Origin: Tethya wilhelma
Taxonomy: Eukaryota; Porifera; Demospongiae; Tethyida; Tethyidae
Assembly (NCBI GenBank): GCA_964030475.1
Contig: CAXIPT010000001.1
Coordinates: forward strand, 22,660,776-22,724,775
Length of the DNA stretch: 64,000 nt
Direction of reading: 5' to 3'
The notes beneath the pieces are model-generated. The model saw only the letters and a program-made list of their open reading frames with translations. It searched no databases and had not been told where the DNA came from. Below, in pieces: positions 33,153 through 45,400 of this stretch (the stretch's first letter is position 1; every line of letters starts with the position of its first letter). The translations under genes were made by a program, and so were the position numbers.

Positions 33153-35088
33153 GGAATACTGAAAAGATGCATACCATTTAACAGAGCTCACACAAATAGC
33201 AGCTGGACTAATTTGTCATCATATATATTTTTTGTGAGCTAACTGGACCTTGTGAGTCTCAATGAACATGGAATAACAATCACATGATAGACAAACAAGG
33301 AGAGGTCAAACTATAGCTTACAGCTAGGAACAAAAGCATGCTCAAGTGGGATCTACAGTTTCATACGCATATGCACCCATATGCAGTCTGCAGAATTAAA
33401 ATTTAATCACTAATTTAAAATCGCCAATCATGCTAAAATACAAATTCGCCAAATTTAAGCCCACAAATTTACCTGCTATATGGTATAAGAAGCAGAGTTG
33501 GCTCACATTCCCAGCTGTCTAGCTATGAGACATGGATGTTGTATGTTTAAGTATATAAGTATATATTATGCCTTAAGCTTAAAACTTTCACGTATATATG
33601 AGAGGTCAGTTTATAGCATCATGCACAAACAGAAAGCTTCACAAATAGTTTGTAAAGAAATTTAAGACTATAATGTATATCTCTTTAAACATTCAGGCTG
33701 CTTACTTGATCCTAAAAAATTCATGATGCTCCGAATTAAGTTCAGAATTAAAGTTACATGCTACAGTTATACCTCATGAACAATGATAATGCTAATTGAG
33801 TACAAAAGCAAGTAATTTTATAAACAGAAGTACAGAGTTCATTACTTGCATACATGTGGGGCAGAGCTAGCTAAAATCTAACCGAAATGCATGAGTAGTA
33901 CATCATCTTAATGAGTTATGTCATTAGAAAGAAGGCCAGACAGAAAGTGTTCTTGAAAAGAAGCAACTCAATAATCCACTGAGGTTGTCTCAGTTTGCTC
34001 CCTTACAGCTGCCTGGGGCACTTTTAAATTACTGAGTGGGGTTCATCAGTGTTATGGATAGCCAGCCGTAATTGCTGTTGGTTTAAATAATGGAGGCTTA
34101 TTGTAATAGTACATAAATGTTATAGTATTCTACACCACACACATGCCAGGACTAACAGGACTTCCAAGACTGCTCATTATTGACATTATGGCACTGACAG
34201 AGGGAAGAAAGCCTCAAACAAACAATCGCACGTATTTTGGAAAACAAAACATAATAATAATATTATTACTTCACAGATTTGTAAAAGAAAATGTCATCAA
34301 TTTAGAAAAGTTCTAATCTCAAATCGACTAAATGTAGAAGTCTGAACCAAGCAGTAGAAGGTATGACATGCAAAATAAACCTCATCACATGCAACCCCAA
34401 GCTCTTTTGCTAGCCTTTGCATGCTGCTATTAATGATGTTCAATAGACAATCTTTCCCATTGATTTCTTTTTCACATACTCTGGAACATCCAGGAAAGAT
34501 CACCAAAGTCAAACACATTGAGTAATGAAGGCACCAAGGTGCATAACCCATGGTGCATAATATGCACCTAAAACTGTTATGCATTGCTGTGTTCATGTGT
34601 TTGTAAAATGGTATAGTAAAGTTAATAATATATTTGATTTGTTCCTTGATGTTGGCTATCTTCACAGCACTACAATAATTAGCACACTATCTTTGTAAGG
34701 ATTTCAGGCAGTTCATATACTCTACTACCTATGCTAGTGCAGGCTCACCTTTCATGCTTCCCTCCCAAAATTTTAACAGTATGGGTGTGGTCTCGAAGAT
34801 TAGCACTCAGAGGCTGAAAAGCCTCATATGTCAGAAACTATCATAACTTTTGTTAAAATTTTGGTGCAAATCATTTAGATAATCTCAATTATTTTACCTT
34901 GGTATGCCGCTTTTGAAGACTAGACTGGCTAGGTGGAAAACACACACACAAAAACAAACTGACTACTGTAACCCTAGGTGCACTGTGCACCAAAGGTTAA
35001 TAACAGCATGCAAGGGCCTGGGAACACACTTAGTGTACTGCTTGAGTTTGAGGTCACTTAACCTTGGTTAATCCAATTTCAGATTTTC
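33153..35088. other. Mostly unassigned; one possible minus-strand exon
   Basis: 33395-33487 is a CCGTATAGC-family relic. About 34497-34395 on the minus strand reads VCEKEINGKDCLLNIINSSM then QRLAKELGVACDE between an acceptor (GTTCCAG) and a possible donor; family unknown. 34530-34990 carries inverted GGTGCA-type motifs of the repeat also seen at 12392. Confidence 0.3.
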
Positions 35089-38000
35089 TTGTGCACATTG
35101 GAAAAAGAGTGGGGATCAGTGTCAATGCAAACAAACTGGAAAATTGTACCCCTACTTAAGTTTACTGACCATGTCCATGGGCCCACTGTGACAGTCAATC
35201 CCAGTTTGTCCCCCCTACCCTCCCAAACCTCTCCACCCTTGCTGAATACTGAAGCTGCTATGGATAGCCCAGCTCCAGAACTGAACCTAGAAACAAGTCT
35301 GACCGATGATCATTTTTTACCGAACAGTCTGACCGATCTGCCCGAGGCACAGTCACCGCCCCTGGCAGCTCAGTAACTCCCTCCCATTCCACTTGGCCAC
35401 AAAACAGTAAATCTTTTTGTATCATGTATTTTAACTGTAGAAGTGTACTCCCTAAATTCGACGAGCTTGTTGCCCTTTGTCTGTTAAAGAAGCCAGACAT
35501 TATATGTCTAGTAGAAACATGGCTCAGCCCTGATGTTCCTGACAATGAACTCTCCATCCCACATTACACAATAGCCAGACTTGACAGGAACAGACATGGC
35601 GGAGGAGTGGCTATTTATATTCACAATAGTATCTTTTTTAAAGTATTGTCATGTGGTCCGAATGATCTTGAACTAATTACCCTTTCTCTAACTAGGAATA
35701 ATTTTAAACTTTGCTTATGTGTTTTTTATAGACCCCCTTCATCACCCCCTCATATCTTTGATAGTTTGTGTGAATTTTTATTTTCTCTTAACGTGTCACT
35801 ATTTTCTAATTTTTTATTACTTGGAGACTTTAATGTAGACTTTAGTAATCCCTCTTGTCACCTGTTTTCACATGTTTCTAATCTAATGAACTCTTTTTCT
35901 TTGTGTCAAGTTGTAGACGCACCCACCCACTTTTCATATGCTGGACAACCTTCTACAATGATATGGTATGTGATTTGGACCTAGACACAATTCTGGTTGA
36001 TAATGATATTGAAACCAGCTGGTCCAACTTAAAGTATGCATTTCTCCACATAATGGAAGATTGTATTCCTCAAGCAGTGCTTCCAGATAGGCATAATGTA
36101 CCATGGTTGACAAAAGAAATCATGCAACTGATTCGCAAAAGAAATCTGATGTTCAAAAGGGCCTCCAAATCTGGTAGGATTGAGGATCGTAACAAATTCA
36201 AGTGTCTGAGGAATAAAGTCATTTCCAAGCTAAGAGCTGCCAAGAAGGCCTTCTTCTCTAATCTTCATCCAAGTAACCCGAAGAATTTCTGGAAGCTTGT
36301 TAGAATAGTTAAGAAGAGTTCCTCAATCCCCCCCCCCCCTTGAATCTGGAGATGTTATAGCTTCCTCAGATGTGGAGAAGGCTAACTTACTGAATGATAC
36401 CTTCATCAATTCAGCCAATACATCCAATCATGCATGTACAATGTCAACTGCAGACCTCTTGGAAACCTTCTCTACTGAACCAAGTGACTGCCCAGATTTC
36501 CTCCTCTGTACAGAGGAAGAAGTCTATAATCTCCTATCAACCTTGGAAACAGATAAATCCAGTGGGCATGACGAAATCTCTGCCTACATGTTAAAGCAGA
36601 CTGCTCTAAGTTTGTCTCCAGCAATCACCAAACTGTTCAACATCTCAATTCGCCTTGGTGAGTTGCCAGCAGAGTGGAAAGTTGCCAGAGTTACACCAAT
36701 CCCCAAATCTTCCAAACAATCGGACCCAAAAAACTATCGACCAATTTCTCTACTTTCTATACTTAGTAAGCTGCTGGAAAAGCACATCAGGAATGCCCTC
36801 CTGGACCATCTCTCAGAGCACTCGCCAATATCTTCTCAGCAATGGGGATTTTCTCATGGCAAATCCTCTACTGGTGCCCTGTTAGCCGCAACTGACCAGT
36901 GGCACAGATGCCTGGACTCTGGTTCCGACATATGTACTGTATATTTTGACTACCGCAAGGCGTTTGATTCTGTCCCTCATAAGCCTCTGCTTGAGAAGTT
37001 AATGGCAGCTGGTGTTAACCCCTTTCTTTTGAAATGGATCACTGCATATCTTACCTCCAGAGTACAATATGTTTGTGTCAACGGGGAATCCTCAACCTGT
37101 CGTGCTGTCACATCAGGTGTCCCACAAGGGTCTGTCATTGGTCCACTATTATTCATTTTCTATGTGAATGATATCACATCTGTCAAACTCTCAAGTGGTA
37201 CTCTTTCATTGTTTGCCGATGACTTACTATTATATCGGGTAATCAGGAGCCAATCTGACTTCCTGCTGCTCCAAACAGACGTAGACAACCTGTGTGACTG
37301 GTCCAATCAAAACTTCCTACAGCTAAACAACACTAAATGTAAATATATAATCATCTCAAGGAAGAGACACCCTATCTCCCCTCTCCAACCACTTACTGTA
37401 CATGATGATCCCTTGGAAAGAGTCTTCTCATATAAATACCTTGGGATTTGGTTGACTCCCACTTTGAACTGGTCTAGTCATGCCACTGAGGTCTGTAAAA
37501 AAGCACGCTCTCAGCTCGGTATTATATATAGAAATTTCTACCTTCACTCAAACCCAGCCACTCTGCTCCAGTTATATATCTCCTATGTCAGACCCCACTT
37601 GGAGTACGCAGCACCAGTTTGGGACCCCCATCAGGTGGGCCTTATCCAGTCCTCGAAGGCTGTGCAGAAATTTGCCCTGAGAATGTGCACCAAGAGTTGG
37701 CACCTTGACTACAATACTTTGTTGCAAACCTGCAATGTTCCATCACTAGCAGACAGGAGACATCAACTGAAATTGTGCTTCATGTACCAACTCCTGAATG
37801 GTAATATAACCTTTCCTGATGCACCTGTTGTTAGAAGACCACTGACCAATCACAATCTGAGGAATGCCAGCCCACATCTTCTCACTGAGCCAACCTTCCA
37901 CTCCTCTGCATACCAGTACTCCTTCTTTCCCCACACTACATCTTTGTGGAATCACCTGCCTAATTCATTTTATGAAAGTGAGTCACTACTTAGCTTTAAG

Positions 38001-38215
38001 CGCTGTCTTCGTTCTCTCTGAACTGTTGAGCTGTGTGGACATTGTTAGACTTGTTTTTGTTTTTGTTTTTGTTACTGTTAAATAGTCTTTGTTTTGTTTT
38101 TTTCTCATTGTTTACCTATTCATGTCACTTGTATACCGGGGTGCATTCTTATGTTAGCATTGTGCTATTTGCTGCATCCTTGCCCATGTGCAAAATTATT
38201 ATAAAAAAAAAACCA
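35089..38215 (+). mobile_element. CR1/L2-like LINE, 5'-truncated and internally deleted
   Basis: Non-LTR retrotransposon. It opens with the end of ORF1 (CTLEKEWGSVSMQTNWKIVP), shared with 54440-54380. Next comes an apurinic-type endonuclease: FNCRSVLPKFDELVAL, VETWLS, GGGVAIYI, GDFNVDF. At about 35970 the frame changes and the sequence jumps from the STM-equivalent position to the linker, removing the C-terminal SDH part of the endonuclease. A run of cytosines near 36330-36341 shifts the frame again. The reverse transcriptase (36372-38021, 549 codons) is open, with NYRPISLLS, FDYRKAFDSV, GVPQGSVIGPLLF and the catalytic FADDLLLY. The 3' end is T-rich, then A-rich to about 38215. Target-primed insertion is the known mechanism; this copy should be dead without a full endonuclease. 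Confidence 0.85.
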
Positions 38216-38229
38216 AAAAAAACAGTGAC

Positions 38230-39060
38230 ATGCAGCTGTGCTACATAAAAAGTACAAGCCTAATTTGCATCTCATTAATATGCAAAATTTGTATTGTAAC
38301 AATGGCAGAGCAAGCAAAACTTCACTAACTTTCACTGGGCCCGTAGCCAGGATTGTTGAAAGGGGGGTGCATATTGACTGACGAAAGTGTCCCATAAAAA
38401 AGTGGAAAATCTAGGGGGGTCTGGGGGCATGCTCCCCCAGAAAATTTTGGAAATTTAGGCTAATTTTGGTGAATTCTGGTGCATTCTAGAGCATCTTTCA
38501 TGATTTGAAGCTATAACTTAATGTTTTATGATTGTACCTAGTATATCTTAGGTCTTCTTTTTGCTTCAAAAGGGGGGTGCACATGCACCCCCCTGCACCC
38601 CCCCTCCCTACGGGCCTGACTTTAGCTCCGTTTAGCGGAGCGAGTGTCAGAGGTCCATTGATTGAGGAAGTCATAAGTTCAACTCTTCCTGTTTAATAAT
38701 TTAGGGCGCAAATTTGCACAACTAGTGAAAAATCGAAATGCTGGATAAAAAGATATAGGTACTTCCTGTTCTAAAGTACAGAAGCAATACTGTGCGATCG
38801 CGTTTTTGATATGCTCGACATTTGTCCATTTGGCGGGGAAACCGCCAGCCTCCTGGACTTGAAAAGCTTGCTGTAAGTTACCCAAAAGGTTGAATTAACA
38901 GTATTTAGGGCGCAAATTTTTCTAGAGTGTCTTGTTAGCTTGCAATCTAAAGACTAAAATGCATTCAGTATCACTTTTAGTACTTAGCTAGTGAGCAGCT
39001 GCCTGATGCATGTAGGCTCATCAATAATTCATATGTCACTACATTTCTAGCCATGATTGG
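38230..39060 (+). repeat. Dispersed repeat unit, possibly SINE-like, with a hAT-type MITE inside
   Basis: Outside the insert (38333-38615) it matches 57450-57966 plus 60938-60955. It includes TTTGCATCTCATTAATATGC, TAGCGGAGCGAGTGTCAG, AAGTTCAACTCTTCCTG, GGTACTTCCTGTTCTAAAG and CACTACATTTCTAGCC. The second and third segments resemble polymerase III A and B boxes about 40 bases apart, so a tRNA-derived SINE head is possible. No protein frame. Confidence 0.6.
38333..38615. mobile_element. 283 bp hAT-type MITE
   Basis: Ends resemble CAGGGGCGTAGCCAG-type hAT termini: left GGGCCCGTAGCCAGGATT, right the complement of GGCCCGTAGGGAGG. It is flanked by an eight-base duplication with one mismatch (CTAACTTT, 38325-38332; CTGACTTT, 38616-38623). 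The paralogous unit at 57528 shows the empty site ACTAACTTTAGCTCCG. Internal GGGGGGTGCA blocks are shared with 51946-52100 and 55740-56105. Confidence 0.8.
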
Positions 39061-39490
39061 ATGAAAGACGGGCTGAGCCGCTCGCACAAAGGTTTCGAGA
39101 TGCCAGGCCTGATGCCAGCAGGGCTAGTTCTGTCCGTGCAGTTACTGTTTGGCAAAGTTTACTCCGTAGACAGCCTAAAAATAATACTTTTACTATCCGC
39201 TTACTGTTCCTATCTGACAAAAACACAAAATCTACTGTGCATTTCATTTTGCCATACTAGCCTCACGTGGCAAGAAGCATAAAAACGTGGGCAGAGTCAT
39301 TGACCGCACTACATTATGCCCACGCGCAATTTTCACCGTTCTACCCTGTTCTATCCCCACGTGATCTCGGATACCAGGCTCCCCTTCTCCTTTCCGTGAG
39401 TGAAAGGTCAAAGAAGAGCCTGGGGACGAAGCTAGGTTTGATGAGCGTGCACCTACATCAAAAAGCTAAATAAAAAGTACAGTATTTTAT
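39061..39490. other. Unassigned, with a hairpin shared with 56275-56345
   Basis: 39358-39430 (CACGTGATCTCGGATACCAG, then AGGCTCC and AGCCTGG arms) is a diverged copy of the hairpin at 56275-56345. The rest of the segment has no recognised feature. Confidence 0.4.
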
Positions 39491-39815
39491 NGCGCTAATG
39501 GGCCATCCGTGCCATTCCTGTGTACCCAGTACAACCGTACTGGGAACAAGTAAAAAAAAAAAACATTGGAAATGTAATGAGACACAGGAATGGCTAAATC
39601 GTAAAAGAACGCAAACAAGATGGAATGGCTGTTAGAGTGTGTAAGGAATTCTTCCTGTATAGGCTTCATTTAACAATCTTCTTATTGAGTCTCTCATTTT
39701 GCCCACAGGAAGAATTCCTTACACACTCTAACAGCCATTCCATCTTGTTTGTGTTCTTTTTACGATTTAGCCATTCCTGTGTCTCATTACATTTCCAATG
39801 TTTTTTTTTTTACTT
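39491..39815 (+). repeat. Family A terminus joined to a foldback
   Basis: After the N at 39491 comes the last 50 bases of family A with its hairpin (39527-39546; loop AACC instead of TACC), then directly the foldback module (39544-39815). A terminus abutting a foldback suggests two adjacent or tandem copies. Confidence 0.7.
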
Positions 39816-40111
39816 GTTTGTTCTCAATTTTCCATAATTCTACAAATTACATTTGAGTTAGTGTGTGTAGTTAGTAGTCTGGCAAGCCAGACTCACTGAG
39901 CCCGCGGCGGGCTGCTGAGCTGTTAACCGTTTGTGAAGACTGCTTGATACTGAAGTGAAACACATTTCAGTTATTTGGAGGCAGGAGCTGTATCATAATA
40001 ATTTACTTGCCTTTCTATACGTTATGATAAATCTACCATCTCTACATATCTACAACATAGCAATGAGCCTGAACGAGATAAAAGTTTGCTTACGCATATC
40101 AATCCATTTTA

Positions 40112-41054
40112 TGTTTACAACATTGAAAATGTAAAATGAGACACAGGAATGGCCAAATCATAAAAAAGAAAGCAAACAAGTGGAATGGCTGTTTGAGTGT
40201 GTGCAGAATCTTAGTCTTTTTACTGTGTCAAGTCCTTCATTTCACCCACAGGAAGAATTCTTTACACACTCAAACAGCCATTCCACTTGTTTGCTTTCTT
40301 TTTTATGATTTGGCTATTCCGGTGTCTCATTTTACATTTTCAATGTTTTTTATTTTGTTTGCTCTAATTTTTTCATAATTCTATCAATGAGTTTGTGCCG
40401 TGTGTATCAGTGTGTGTGTCTGACCGAATGTGTGACGGTACATGTCCTAGCCGGCTGCTAGCTTACTGAATTTGCAGGACCTGGCATCACTGCAGGTGGA
40501 GCAGTGGCATCACAAAACTTTGTTGCCTTCAGTGCTAAGTTGCTTATTCAATAGTAGCAAGATAGTTATTGAAGAAAGGTAGAGTTCAGCCAGAGTTCTG
40601 GAGTTCAGTACTAGTCAGGCAGGTAAGCTGTGAATTCCAAATAATGCACACTTGCCTATGTGGAAAGGGTCGTCAACTTGAAATTAATGGCGGCCATATG
40701 GAGATGGCGCTTTCTGTCTTGTATCTAGCGACTGAACGAGAGACATGAAAAACCGATGCCAAAAGCGACTGAAGACAAAGATACCAAGTTTATTCGTTCA
40801 AGAAGAAGAAGAAGAAGAAGAAGAAGAAGAAGATGGAGAAAATTAGAGGTTTGGCATAGTTTAGTTTGGTACTTTAGCGATGGTTTTAGGCCATGTTTTT
40901 AGGCTTGTTAGAAAGAGAATGAGCTAAATAGCAGCTTGAGAAGCCTTTTAGTGCCAAGCACTCAGTTTTTGCAGTTATTTGCGTGAATATTTGTATTGCG
41001 CTAATGGGGCATCTGTGCCATTCCTGTGTACCCAGTACTACCGTACTGGGAATA
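40112..41054 (+). mobile_element. Family A composite element, complete copy 7
   Basis: Foldback (40112-40352), spacer (40353-40620), body with the GAATTCCAAATAATGCACAC start, an AAG microsatellite (about 40799-40832), the TTAGCGATGGTTTTAGGCC block and the terminal hairpin (41028-41047) followed by AATA. It is co-linear over its whole length with 46170-47225, so foldback and body move together. It has no protein-coding capacity. Flanks (TTTTA left, TTTTT right) do not show a clear duplication. Confidence 0.8.
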
Positions 41055-41411
41055 TTTTTGAAAGGTATGTTTTGTTGGAGAGAGTGCTATAGATACTGGT
41101 GGACCAAGCAGAGAGTTTGGGCATTTGTTTGTACAAGGTGGACTACAGAGGTATTGCAGAGGATGTGACTACAAGTATACCTTCGATCACGATGTTGTGG
41201 CTCTCCAGGTATAACATGCATAACCCCATAGTACTTAGTAATATTTGCAAAGTGATTTTAAGGATAATCAAGCCGAATTTACTGTTGATTGCACTTCCCT
41301 TCGAATCACGTAAAAGCGGAGCGTGGATGTACGTGCGCGTAGTGAGACGGATGCGTGCAATTTAAATTATTCAGTCTGGAGACTCGGAGAGGCTTTAGTT
41401 TATAGTGAAAT
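41055..41411 (+). other. Upstream flank of the transposase; possible coding scrap
   Basis: From about 41060 one frame reads ILVDQAESLGICLYKVDYRG then IAEDVTTSIPSITMLWLS to a GTATAA. The family is unknown; it could be part of an unrelated gene. Confidence 0.25.
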
Positions 41412-42369
41412 ATGTCTATTGAACCATGCAGAACGAAGGCATATTCTGCTGACATTTGTTGGAGAGTCATATGGCAACGTATTGGAATGAATCTTTCTTA
41501 CAAAGAGGTCGGAATGAGATTACAAATCGCCCCTAGTACAGCTCATAGAATTTTCAAACGATTCCAAATCACTGGAAACGTTATACCAAATCTGCAACCA
41601 GCTCGCCCACATATAAGGAAGCTAGATGACTATCATGAGTTATTAATCTTGGGAATCATACTTGAAAATCCAAGTAAGTACCTAAGAGAAATATGTGCCA
41701 TAATCAGAGAAGCAACTGGGGTTGTTGTTTCTGTTTGTCGGGAATGGATTTACCAGGAAAAAGATTTCAATATGTTGCTAAGCAATGTAGAATGGAATAC
41801 CGAGCTGAATTTATGGCACGCGCTTTGTTTTATGACAAGGAACTTTATGTCTGGGTCGATGAGACAGGAAGTGATAAAAGAAAATCAATGAGAAGGTTCG
41901 GATACTCTTTTAAAGGTGTAGCTCCTGTGTGCAATCGTATATTAGTACGTGGAAAGAGAATCTCGGCAATTGCTGCTATGTGTACAGATGGAATACTTGC
42001 AGTTGAGCTTAGTAGACCGAATCTGTTAATGGAGAGAAGTTCATTGATTTTGGGAGAGGTAGTTTAATCCCCAATATGAATTGTTTTGATTGATCAGCAA
42101 GTAGATCTATAGTGATTTTAGATAATTGCTCATTACACCATGTACCTGGAGTCATTAAGCTATTCAATGAAGCAGGAGTGTTAGTATTTTTCCTACCACC
42201 ATACAGCCCCGATCTGAACCCGATAGAGGAGGCATTCAGTTCAGTGAAATATTTTCTTCAAGATCATGATGAAATATTGCAAGCTACAGATAATCCTAAC
42301 AGTATTATTCAAGCAGCTTTTGACAATATTACTGAACAACAATGCAAGGGTGATAGTGGATATGATTAG
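41412..42369 (+). pseudogene. Tc1/mariner (IS630-type) DDE transposase
   Basis: An N-terminal helix-turn-helix region reads AYSADICWRVIWQRIGMNLS, then YKEVGMRLQIAPSTAHRIFK. After a frameshift near 41700-41760, the catalytic core reads ELYVWVDETGSDKR (first D), ILDNCSLHH (second D) and SPDLNPIEEAFSSVKYFL (E). The second D and the E are 34 residues apart, a DD34E arrangement. Frame changes near 41720 and 42060-42110 break it; the latter could also be a short intron. Terminal repeats were not identified. The known role is TA-targeted cut-and-paste transposition. Confidence 0.75.
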
Positions 42370-42449
42370 CTATACATGTATATGTACATGTAGTCATAAT
42401 AATTATTCTTGTTCTGAATGAGTCACTGTCAGTGAATGAACTAATGAAT

Positions 42450-45400
42450 TAGAAAGCTTTAATGTCATTCATGATTATATCTTGGAGCTCTTTATACTGC
42501 TCGAGTGTAATGGCACCTCGTTCCATCAGTTTGTGCCATTTGTCGAGTTGGTCGATGCATTCAGATCTAAGTGTGACAGGGGATATACCTTGTGGTCCAC
42601 AGTTGGAATCTTTTGCAACCTTAGTTTGGATGGCTTATCTGGGGGTTCTTCGTATGATGTGTGCTTGTTCAAATGAAGCATGTGAGCCCAAGCTNTAGGG
42701 AATTCTCTCTAGTGTTAATGTGGTTGGGTCAGAAGTGTCTTTTAACGAACCAACTAACATACAAGAATTGATAAATGGGGAAAGAATTGGTTGCAAGTCA
42801 GATGGAATTTCATCATGTGTTGCTGTGATGTCAATGTAATGTAAGAACTTATTCATTAATTGTACAGTTATGGAACGATGATTTGTGACTTTGTCACCGA
42901 GAATACCATTATACCTTTCGAACGTAAATAGCCAAAATGAATGAGCATGTCCATAATCTTTGAAACACTCACGAACATGACAGTGTAGGTGCATGTTTGG
43001 GGTACATACCTTTTTCCCATACAATGATTCTGCTGATCTACAAATTGAAACAATTAATGTATGCACTTGTTCAATTGTATCCTTAGTCAGTACTTTACTA
43101 GTATACAAGATGCATGCTTTCACAAAATGACGCCAACATTCCAAGTGTTCTGATGGAAGTATGTTATGAAGACAAAAAGCCGAGTAGATAGTGGTCCAAA
43201 CTTTCCATTCGTCAGCAGTAAATTTACTAAATCCATGTAAAATCTTTCCTGGTATCCTTCCAACATTTCTTGGTACTTTAATACTGTCCACTCGCCTCTG
43301 AATTTCTTTGAAGTGTAAATCTGTTAAAATATTTAAATCCTTCCAAGTTTCTAACATATGTTTAGCTGTTCCTAGAAATAAGTTATGCATTGGATCTATC
43401 ACTGTATTTCGTACTATGCTTAAGTATGGTAATTCTGTAAGGCAACTGTAACGATATCCATTCTCCCTAGCCGCCTGATCCCTAGCACTTGCAGATTTAG
43501 CTTGTAAATACTTTAATCCAGCTTCTTAGATGTGAACATTATCACGCTTTGGCCATGACTCCACATCATACCCAGAATAATCGGCAGATTCTCCAAACTT
43601 TTCAGTTGGAAATATTTTCAAGCAACGTGAACAGCCTAATCTGGCATTATGACCAGCAAACACACATATTTTTCTGGCAGCTGGAACATCATTTGCAATA
43701 CAGGACAACATAGCTCGCAAGATTTTTCCATTCACTCTGACTCCAATATTAAATTCCTTTAGATCGTCAAGCAGTGGAGCTAGGTAATGATTGACATTTT
43801 CTGGTTGATTTGGGCCTGGCATTAATCCTAGTAAAATAACATTGCAGTTTTTAAATCTCATATGTCTGGGGAGATTATTTATGACCGTGTACATTGCTCC
43901 TATGCTGTGTTTTACATATTTATAGTAAAAATTTTGAAAAACTAAGCAGTGTAGGAATGGGCAGTGCTATAAAAAGCAATGAAACAAGGAAAGTCTCAGA
44001 ATTTCGGCACATGACTACTTTATTTCATTAGTCAATTCCAGACTAAAGTTTGATTCATGAATCCCATGGATTATGAGTCAGTCATTTTGCTCAATTATTA
44101 GTTGCATCGTTCAAGTGAATCCTTTGCTAGTTTAGCTGAAGCAATAGGCATGTACTAAAGTCACGGTTATACAGTAGTAACTTATATGAGGGTTTGGCAC
44201 AAAAAAATGAAGTAGTCATGTGCCGAAATTCTGAGACTTTTCTTGTTTCATTGCTTTTTATAGCACTACACTGCTTATTTTTTCAAAATTTTTACTACTT
44301 GTTCATTCACTTTTTTCAACACTATAAGGTGCTTAATTGCATGGAGAGACTGGTTAGTCTCTACAAAAAGCAAGTGTTTGCAGCACTAGAAGCGCATGCG
44401 CATTATATGCTGGCAAACCACGTGGTCTATTGACGACCTTTACCTGTATCAAAATGGCTAATACAAAGTACAGAATTTTAAACCTGAGTTTCAAAGCTTC
44501 CTAGATTTTCTTTGCTAAACATTTTTGGCAACAAACAAGTACAAAAGGACGTACTACGGATAAAATGAAGTCTCACTATACAGTCACAAAGTTGGCTCAA
44601 TGCCTTTTGTTTGTCTGGAAATCGCATTCAAGTAAGTCAGTTAGGAAGGGGAAAACAAATTGCATTGTTGTGGCTTCTCGCCAGCGCTCTCTCTCCAGAG
44701 TGCTCTTGGAACTTTCTGCTAGTTTTCTTAGTGTATACAGTAAGAAAACTGTCTGGGGGAGGCTATTAATGTGTTTGAAGGCTTAGTTTTCTTTCCCTGA
44801 GAGTTTATAAGCGTGAACATTTTGTACTGTGTCTATGGAACATTTGGCCCATTCCTACTATACGTACTACCGTACGTATGATAAGGCTAAAACCAATCAA
44901 TATTAAGTGTAAGGCTCAAGCAATGCGAACATGGATGGAGCTTTTCTAAATTGCAAAAATCCTTCCATATATCTCCATTGTAAATATCACTAAGTAGTCC
45001 TGGACTTACAGTACGACTTTTCCAGTGATCAAGAAATTGACATAATCGAGGTAACAATATCGAAAGAGAATTAGATAGAGGCATGTAGCAAAAAGAAAGC
45101 TTGGGGTAGAGAAATATTATTCCAGATGAGCTCTTTACTGTTTTCATTAACACTGCTTCACAGGGTTTCCGGTGTGAACGCCAAGGATGAGAAGGAAATT
45201 CTACATGCATACACTTCTTTGACACTTCCACATGATTTGAATCTTTCTGTATACATTTATCACACTGATAGAGTTTATTACATTTTGGACATGCTACATA
45301 CACCAAGAATTCTTTTTTGTTGTGAGGTACTCAATTGCTGTGCTTTTGTAAGTGTATTTGGAAGCAAAGATGCAAAATTACGTACTGATTGACTAGAAAG

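Noticed and set aside
39625..40378. Hydrophobic open frames near 39.6-40.4 kb and 46.2-46.5 kb that look like small membrane proteins
   Set aside because: They are translations of T-rich foldback arms repeated at six places; composition explains the hydrophobicity.
45126..45392. Plus-strand frame of 88 codons
   Set aside because: Antisense shadow of the better supported minus-strand transposase.
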